Part shown: piece by piece, positions 59,045 to 64,000 of the stretch
Layout of the letters: the number at the start of each line of letters is the position of its first letter
Numbering within the stretch: position 1 is the stretch's first letter
NCBI GenBank assembly: GCA_966212505.1
Contig: CBIHRS010000012.1
Coordinates: forward strand, 62,001 to 126,000
Source: CAMLIZ01 sp966212505
GTDB taxonomy: Bacteria > Pseudomonadota > Gammaproteobacteria > Burkholderiales > Burkholderiaceae_C
Direction of reading: 5' to 3'
DNA length: 64,000 bases
The notes under the pieces: model-generated
What the model was told of the DNA's origin: nothing
Database searches by the model: none
What the model saw: the letters and a program-made list of their open reading frames with translations, nothing else
Program-made: the position numbers and the translations under genes

Positions 59045-59507
59045 GTTCGACCGCCGCCTGATCGCCGCCACCCAAGGCGGCCTGCCGCTGGTGGCCCGCC
59101 CCTACGAGGCGGTGGGCGCGATGCTGGGCACCACCGGCGAGGCGGTGCGCGAGCGGCTGCAGGCCATGCTCGCCGAAGGCCTGATCCGCCGCATCGGCGC
59201 AGTGCCCAACCACTACCGGCTCGGCTACACCGCCAACGGCATGTCGGTGTGGGACGTGGCCGATGCCGAGGTCGACCGCCTCGGCGAGCTCGTCGGCGCG
59301 CTGCCCGGCGTGAGCCACTGCTACCGCCGCCCGCGCCGGCTGCCGCAGTGGCCCTACAACCTGTTCGCGATGCTGCATGGCCGCTCGCGCGACGAGGTCG
59401 AGCGCCAGGCCGCCGAGCTGCAGCGCCTGCTCGGCCCCGCCTGCCGCGGCCACGACATCCTCTATTCCACCGCGATCCTGAAGAAGACCGGATTGCGGCT
59501 CACCTGA
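59031..59507 (+). CDS. nirH: Siroheme decarboxylase subunit NirH
   Basis: This 158-aa protein is the fourth AsnC/Lrp-like unit of the locus: LIAATQGGLPLVARPYEAVG at the start and VSHCYRRPRRLPQWPYNLF in the heme pocket. It completes the NirDLGH decarboxylase set. It overlaps nirG and ends 12 bp before nirJ. Confidence 0.92.
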   Translation: MALSEFDRRLIAATQGGLPLVARPYEAVGAMLGTTGEAVRERLQAMLAEGLIRRIGAVPNHYRLGYTANGMSVWDVADAEVDRLGELVGALPGVSHCYRRPRRLPQWPYNLFAMLHGRSRDEVERQAAELQRLLGPACRGHDILYSTAILKKTGLRLT

Positions 59508-59519
59508 AAGGCCCCGCGC

Positions 59520-60746
59520 ATGTTCCGCATCAGCCATTACCTGCGCGACCTCGCCGAGGCCGAGCGCACCGGCATCTACCCGCCGGTTAAGCCCAGCCGG
59601 CCCTCGGGCCCGGTGGTCATCTGGAACCTGATCCGCCGCTGCAACCTCACCTGCAAGCACTGCTACGCGCTGTCGGCCGACCACGACTACGAAGGCGAGC
59701 TGTCGACGCAGGAAGCCTTCGCCGTGATGGACGACCTCAAGGCCTGTCGCGTGCCGGTGCTCATCCTCTCCGGCGGCGAGCCGCTGCTGCGGCCCGACCT
59801 GTTCGAGATCGCGGCGCGGGCGAAGGCGATGCGCTTCTATGTCGGCCTGTCGACCAACGGCACGCTGATCGACGAGCCCATGGCCGACCGCATCGCCGCC
59901 GCGCAGTTCGACTACGTGGGCATCAGCCTCGACGGCATCGGCGCCACGCACGACAGGTTCCGCCGGCTCGACGGTGCCTTCGAGCGCAGCCTGGCCGCGG
60001 TGCGCCACCTGCGTGCGCGCCAGGTGAAGGTGGGTCTGCGCTTCACGATGACGCAGATGAACGCGCACGACCTCGCCAACCTGCTCACGCTCATGCGCGA
60101 TGAAGACGTCGACAAGTTCTACTTCTCGCACCTCAACTACGCCGGCCGCGGCAACATCCACCGCGCCCGCGATGCGCAGTTCCAGGCCACGCGCGAGGCG
60201 CTCGACCTGCTGATCGCCACCGCCTGGGCCGATGCGCAGGCCGGCAGCCCACGCGAATACGTGACCGGCAACAACGATGCGGATGGCATCTACCTGCTGA
60301 TGTGGGTGCAGCGCCATTACCCGCGCTGGGCCGAGGCGATGCGCGCGCACCTGGAGGCCTGGGGCGGCAACGCCTCGGGCGTCAACGTGGCCAACATCGA
60401 CAACCTGGGCGACGTGCACCCGGACACCATGTGGTGGCACCACCGGCTGGGCAACGTGCGCGAGCGACCGTTCTCGCAGATCTGGAGCGACACCTCCGAT
60501 CCGTTGATGGCCGGGCTGAAACGCCGGCCGCGCCTGGTGGGCGGGCGCTGCGCGGCCTGCGAGCACTTCGCCATCTGCGGCGGCAACACCCGTGTGCGGG
60601 CCGAGCAGGTCACCGGCAACCCGTGGGCCGAAGACCCGGGCTGCTACCTCGACGATGCCGAGATCGGGCTGGTCAATGCGTCGCCGCGCGTGATGGTCAC
60701 GCCGTTCAAGAGCATCCGCATCGTCGACACCCGGGAGGCACGATGA
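59520..60746 (+). CDS. nirJ: Radical SAM heme d1 biosynthesis protein NirJ
   Basis: This 408-aa radical SAM enzyme has the CNLTCKHCYA cluster motif (C41, C45, C48), SAM-binding LILSGGEPLLRPDLFEIA, and a C-terminal SPASM-like Cys region (RCAACEHFAICGGN with CYL) for an extra iron-sulfur cluster. It replaces the propionate side chains of didecarboxysiroheme with carbonyl oxygens. It overlaps nirN by 4 bp. Confidence 0.95.
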   Translation: MFRISHYLRDLAEAERTGIYPPVKPSRPSGPVVIWNLIRRCNLTCKHCYALSADHDYEGELSTQEAFAVMDDLKACRVPVLILSGGEPLLRPDLFEIAARAKAMRFYVGLSTNGTLIDEPMADRIAAAQFDYVGISLDGIGATHDRFRRLDGAFERSLAAVRHLRARQVKVGLRFTMTQMNAHDLANLLTLMRDEDVDKFYFSHLNYAGRGNIHRARDAQFQATREALDLLIATAWADAQAGSPREYVTGNNDADGIYLLMWVQRHYPRWAEAMRAHLEAWGGNASGVNVANIDNLGDVHPDTMWWHHRLGNVRERPFSQIWSDTSDPLMAGLKRRPRLVGGRCAACEHFAICGGNTRVRAEQVTGNPWAEDPGCYLDDAEIGLVNASPRVMVTPFKSIRIVDTREAR

Positions 60747-62344
60747 ACTCCACCGTCTGGCGATGGATAGGTTCCGCACTGCTGGCGCTCGGCCTCGCAT
60801 GGATGGGCGCCGACCTCGCGCAGGCGCAAACGTCCAACGCGCCCGTGCCGGATGCAGGCGCCCTCTTCCAGCAGCACTGCGCCGCTTGCCACGGCGCGCA
60901 GCGGCTGGGCGGCATGGGCCCCGCCCTGCTGCCCGAGAGCCTGGAGCGGCTGAAGCGCAGCGAGGCGCAGCAGGTGATCACCCGCGGCCGTGTCGCGACG
61001 CAGATGCCGGCCTTCGGCCAGCAGCTCAAGGCCGAGGAGATCAGCGCGCTGGCGCAGTGGATCTACACGCCGGTGTCGCCGGCGCCGCAATGGGCCGAGG
61101 CCGACATCCGCGCCTCGCGCGTCGAGACGCCCGGCGCGAATGCATTGCCTGCAAAGCCGGTGTGGAAGGCCGACCCGATGAACCTGTTCGTCGTGGTCGA
61201 GGGCGGCGACCATCATGTGTCATTGGTCGACGGCGATCGCTTCGAGGTGATCCACCGCTTCGCCAGCCGCTTCGCGCTGCACGGCGGGCCGAAATTCAGC
61301 CCCGACGGCCGCTACGTCTACTTCGGCTCGCGCGACGGCTGGATCACCAAGTACGACCTGTGGAACCTCACGGTGGTGGCCGAGGTGCGGGCCGGGCTCA
61401 ACATGCGCAACGTCGCGGTCTCGGGCGACGGGCGCTGGATCATGGCGGCCAACTACCTACCGCACACGCTGGCGCTGTTCGATGCCGACCTGAAGCTGGT
61501 GAAGACCTATGCCGCCACCACGCTCGACGGCCGGCAGAGCTCGCGCGTGAGCGCGGTGTACGACGCGGCACCGCGCAGGAGCTTCGTCGTGGCGCTGAAA
61601 GACATCCCAGAGCTGTGGGAGATCTCCTACGACCCGAAGGCCGAGCCGATCTTCGACGGCTATGTGCACGACTACAAGATGGGCGAAGGCATCGCCAAGC
61701 CCGGCACCTTCGGCGTGCGCCGCACTCTGCTCGACGAGCCGCTGGACGACTTCTTCTTCGACCAGGCCTACCGCCATGCGCTCGGCGCCACGCGCGCCAA
61801 GGCCGACGGCAGCCCGAGCGCCCAGGTGGTCAACCTCGACGTGCGGCGCCGCATCGCGCAGCTGCCGCTGCCCGGCATGCCGCACCTGGGCTCGGGCATC
61901 ACCTTCGCGCACGACGGCGGCACCGTGCTCGCCTCGCCCAACCTGAAGGACGGCGTGATCAGCGTGATCGACATGGCCACCTGGCAGCCGGTGAAGACCA
62001 TCCGCACGCCCGGCCCCGGCTTCTTCATGCGCAGCCACGAGAACAGCCGCTATGCGTGGACCGATTCGATGATGAGCCCCACCGCGAAGGACACGATGAC
62101 GCTGATCGACAAGCGCACGCTGGAGCCGGTGGCCCAGGTGCGCGAGCCGGGCAAGACGCTGGCCCACGTGGAGTTCACGCGCGACGGCCGCTACGCATTG
62201 GTGAGCCTGTGGGAGCAGGACGGCGCGCTGATCGTCTACGACGCCGAGACGCTGAAGGAAGTGAAGCGCCTGCCGATGAGCAAGCCGGTGGGCAAGTACA
62301 ACGTGTGGAACAAGATCACGCGCTCGGAGGGAACGTCCCACTGA
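60743..62344 (+). CDS. nirN: Dihydro-heme d1 dehydrogenase NirN
   Basis: This 533-aa periplasmic cytochrome is a NirS paralogue with a signal peptide ending ...LAQAQ, a heme c domain (HCAACHG, 46-50), and a d1-type propeller (FALHGGPKFSPDGRYVYFGS and RTPGPGFFMRSHENSRYAW). NirN performs the last oxidation that yields heme d1. It ends the nir run, 9 bp from the convergent regulator gene. Confidence 0.94.
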   Translation: MNSTVWRWIGSALLALGLAWMGADLAQAQTSNAPVPDAGALFQQHCAACHGAQRLGGMGPALLPESLERLKRSEAQQVITRGRVATQMPAFGQQLKAEEISALAQWIYTPVSPAPQWAEADIRASRVETPGANALPAKPVWKADPMNLFVVVEGGDHHVSLVDGDRFEVIHRFASRFALHGGPKFSPDGRYVYFGSRDGWITKYDLWNLTVVAEVRAGLNMRNVAVSGDGRWIMAANYLPHTLALFDADLKLVKTYAATTLDGRQSSRVSAVYDAAPRRSFVVALKDIPELWEISYDPKAEPIFDGYVHDYKMGEGIAKPGTFGVRRTLLDEPLDDFFFDQAYRHALGATRAKADGSPSAQVVNLDVRRRIAQLPLPGMPHLGSGITFAHDGGTVLASPNLKDGVISVIDMATWQPVKTIRTPGPGFFMRSHENSRYAWTDSMMSPTAKDTMTLIDKRTLEPVAQVREPGKTLAHVEFTRDGRYALVSLWEQDGALIVYDAETLKEVKRLPMSKPVGKYNVWNKITRSEGTSH

Positions 62345-62353
62345 GCGCCGGCG

Positions 62354-63052
62354 CTACTGCAGCGGATAGCGCTGCAGCCGCTGCGCATCGAGGATGCGGA
62401 TGTCGCGCCGGTCGACCTCGATCAGGCCCTGCTGCTCCAGCTCGTGCAGCACGCGGCTGAAGTATTCCGGCGTGATCGACAGGCGCGAGGCGATGGTGGC
62501 CTTGCTGACCGGCAGGCTCACGGTCACCACCTCGCCGGTGGCGCAGTCTTCGACATCCTGGTTGTGCAGCAGGTAGCCGATCACGCGCTGCATGCCGCTG
62601 TGCAAGGCATAGGCCTCCACGTCGTTGACCAGCCCATGCAGCCGGCGCGAGATGCCGGCCAGCATGCGCAGCGCGAAGCGCGGATCCTGCGCGATCTCGT
62701 CGAGCACCGCCTGCTTGCGCACCGTGAGCACCAGCCCGTCGGCCAGCGCCTGGGCGTTCACGATGTAGGGCCGGCCGGTGAACATCAGCGCCTCGCCGAA
62801 GCTGTTGCCCGGGCCGATCAGCTCGATCACCTTTTCCTGGCCTGCCGGTGAAATCGCGAACAGCTTCACCTGCCCCATCACGACCACGCTGAACTCCTGG
62901 CACGGCTCGCCGACGCGGAACAGCGTCTCGCCGCGCGTGACGCGGCGCAGCTGGCAGCCGAGCGCCAAGCGTGCGAGTTCGTCGGGCCGCATGTCGTTGA
63001 ACAGCGGCAGTACCGAGAGGTAGCGCGGCACGTCGAAGCTGCGCAGGTCCAT
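62354..63052 (-). CDS. dnr: Crp/Fnr-family regulator (Dnr/NnrR type)
   Basis: This 232-aa protein has a cyclic-nucleotide-like sensor domain (FRVGEPCQEFSVVVMGQVKL, ELIGPGNSFGEALMFTGRPY) and a C-terminal helix-turn-helix (VSKATIASRLSITPEYFSRV). The Cys set that holds the FNR iron-sulfur cluster is absent at the N terminus, so a heme-dependent nitric-oxide sensor such as Dnr fits better than Fnr. Its likely target is the site at 53859. It lies 77 bp after norD on the same strand. Confidence 0.85.
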   Translation of the reverse strand: MDLRSFDVPRYLSVLPLFNDMRPDELARLALGCQLRRVTRGETLFRVGEPCQEFSVVVMGQVKLFAISPAGQEKVIELIGPGNSFGEALMFTGRPYIVNAQALADGLVLTVRKQAVLDEIAQDPRFALRMLAGISRRLHGLVNDVEAYALHSGMQRVIGYLLHNQDVEDCATGEVVTVSLPVSKATIASRLSITPEYFSRVLHELEQQGLIEVDRRDIRILDAQRLQRYPLQ

Positions 63053-63129
63053 GGCCTCACTCCTTGCCGGCAGGGACCGGCGGCTGCGCCGATTCTCGGC
63101 AGGCGGCGCGGCTCACGGCTTGAGCCGCA

Positions 63130-64000
63130 TCAACGCGTCAACGCCGCATAGGCCAGCGCCAGCCGCCGCGGCAGCTCGGCCGGCCGGCGCACCAGCGCAT
63201 AGCCCTTGTGGCCGAACAGCATCGGCAGGTAGTCGTGCGCGGCCTCGTCGATCGTCACGCAAAAAGGCGTCACGCCGGCCTCGCGCGCCTCGTGCACGGC
63301 ATGGCGCGTGTCTTCCAGGCCGTAGCGGCCTTCGTACACGTCGAGGTCGTTGGGCTTGCCGTCGGTGAGCAGCAGCAGCAGGCGCTGGCGCTCGGGCCGC
63401 TGCGCGAGCCGGCCGGTGGCATGGCGGATCGCCGCGCCCATGCGGGTGTAGTAGCCCGGCTTCACCGCGCCCACGCGGGCACGCGCCGGCAGCGCCCACG
63501 GCTCGTCGAAGCCCTTGAGCTGGTGCACCCGCACGTTCTGCCGCCGCACAGAGCTGAAGCCGAGCATCTCGAACGGATCGCCCACCGCGGCGAGCGCCTC
63601 GCCGAACACGAACAGCGCATCGCGGATCACGTCGATCACGCGCGCCTCGGGCGTGGCCCAGGCATCGGTGGAGAGCGACAGGTCGGCCAGCAGCAGCGTC
63701 GCGAGGCTGCGCTCGGTTTCGGCACGCCGCAGGTAGACCGGCGGCGCCTCGCTGCGGCGCTGGCCGGGCGGCGTGTCGGTGTGCTGGCGCACCCAAGCGT
63801 CGAGGTCGAATTCCTCGCCCTGCGTCACGCCCCGCTCCCAGCGCGGCGCGGCCCGCAGCACCTCGAGCCGGCGCCTCACGCGGCGCGACACCGCACGCAG
63901 CGCCGGCGGCGGCACGAAAGGCTGCGCCGTGCGCGAGACCATGCGCTGCACCGCGCAGTGTCCAGGTTGCATCGCGTTGCGGCGCCAGTCCCATTCGGGC
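63130..64000 (-). CDS. norD: Nitric oxide reductase activation protein NorD (5' partial)
   Basis: The frame is open to the window edge (290 codons), so only the C-terminal half is present. It includes WDWRRNAMQPGHCAV, typical of NorD, and a von Willebrand A domain with a metal site (LLADLSLSTDAW) and LLTDGKPNDLDVYEGRYG. NorD works with the MoxR-like ATPase NorQ to mature the NorCB nitric oxide reductase. The norCBQ genes are expected beyond 64000. Confidence 0.93.
   Translation of the reverse strand, partial: PEWDWRRNAMQPGHCAVQRMVSRTAQPFVPPPALRAVSRRVRRRLEVLRAAPRWERGVTQGEEFDLDAWVRQHTDTPPGQRRSEAPPVYLRRAETERSLATLLLADLSLSTDAWATPEARVIDVIRDALFVFGEALAAVGDPFEMLGFSSVRRQNVRVHQLKGFDEPWALPARARVGAVKPGYYTRMGAAIRHATGRLAQRPERQRLLLLLTDGKPNDLDVYEGRYGLEDTRHAVHEAREAGVTPFCVTIDEAAHDYLPMLFGHKGYALVRRPAELPRRLALAYAALTR

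Noticed and set aside
1..64000. CRISPR arrays, tRNA or rRNA genes, transposases, integrases
   Set aside because: No regularly spaced repeats, no cloverleaf or rRNA signature, and no transposase or integrase motif was seen; the only dispersed repeat is the 83-bp hairpin element.

Overview
The window is high-GC, densely coded DNA (one gene per kb, almost no gaps over 280 bp). It most likely comes from a betaproteobacterium of the order Burkholderiales, in the Rubrivivax/Leptothrix/Methylibium-like group. The grounds are gene content (NirS-type denitrification, AapJQM-like transporter, DUF6502/DUF5666 pairs, GspAB), codon bias, and an 83-bp interspersed repeat with two GC-rich hairpins that I associate with this order. 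This placement is inference; no rRNA or tRNA gene is present.

Layout. 1-11.4 kb: metabolic and accessory genes (gamma-carbonic-anhydrase-like protein, lipoprotein, VOC protein, ADP-ribosylglycohydrolase, a divergent LysR/alcohol-dehydrogenase pair, a two-subunit molybdenum hydroxylase without a FAD subunit, a secreted beta-helix lipoprotein, and a translationally coupled GNAT-GST-nucleotidyltransferase operon). 11.4-15.4 kb: sugar-uptake locus (LamB porin, LacI regulator, MATE transporter) with three LacI-type operator candidates. 15.4-18.1 kb: minCDE operon, then a divergent pair of small helix-turn-helix regulators around a repeat-filled operator. 18.2-25.4 kb: DUF3108 protein, GspA/GspB of type II secretion, and small or hypothetical proteins including an AlkZ-like DNA glycosylase and a very proline-rich membrane-anchored protein.

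25.4-29.1 kb, minus strand, is the most novel part. It holds a tightly packed five-gene set: a 92-aa Cys-containing small protein, an MNIO/DUF692 iron oxidative enzyme, its DUF2063 partner, a secreted protein and a paralogous lipoprotein. The first three have the layout of a RiPP (ribosomally made, post-translationally modified peptide) pathway.

29.3-46.7 kb: divergent MurA paralogue, PBP7-type endopeptidase, secreted hydrolase-like protein and partner, S53 (sedolisin) protease, beta-propeller lipoprotein, methyltransferase, an amino-acid ABC transporter without its ATPase, two DUF5666 lipoproteins with a DUF6502 protein, and MurQ. 46.7-53 kb: FadH, an unknown 386-aa protein and a hybrid sensor kinase.

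53-64 kb is a denitrification island: nirE divergent from nirSMCF-DL-G-H-J-N, a Dnr/NnrR-type site between nirE and nirS, a Crp/Fnr-family regulator, and the 3' part of norD running off the window. It encodes cytochrome cd1 nitrite reductase, its electron donors, the complete heme d1 pathway and the start of nitric oxide reductase maturation.
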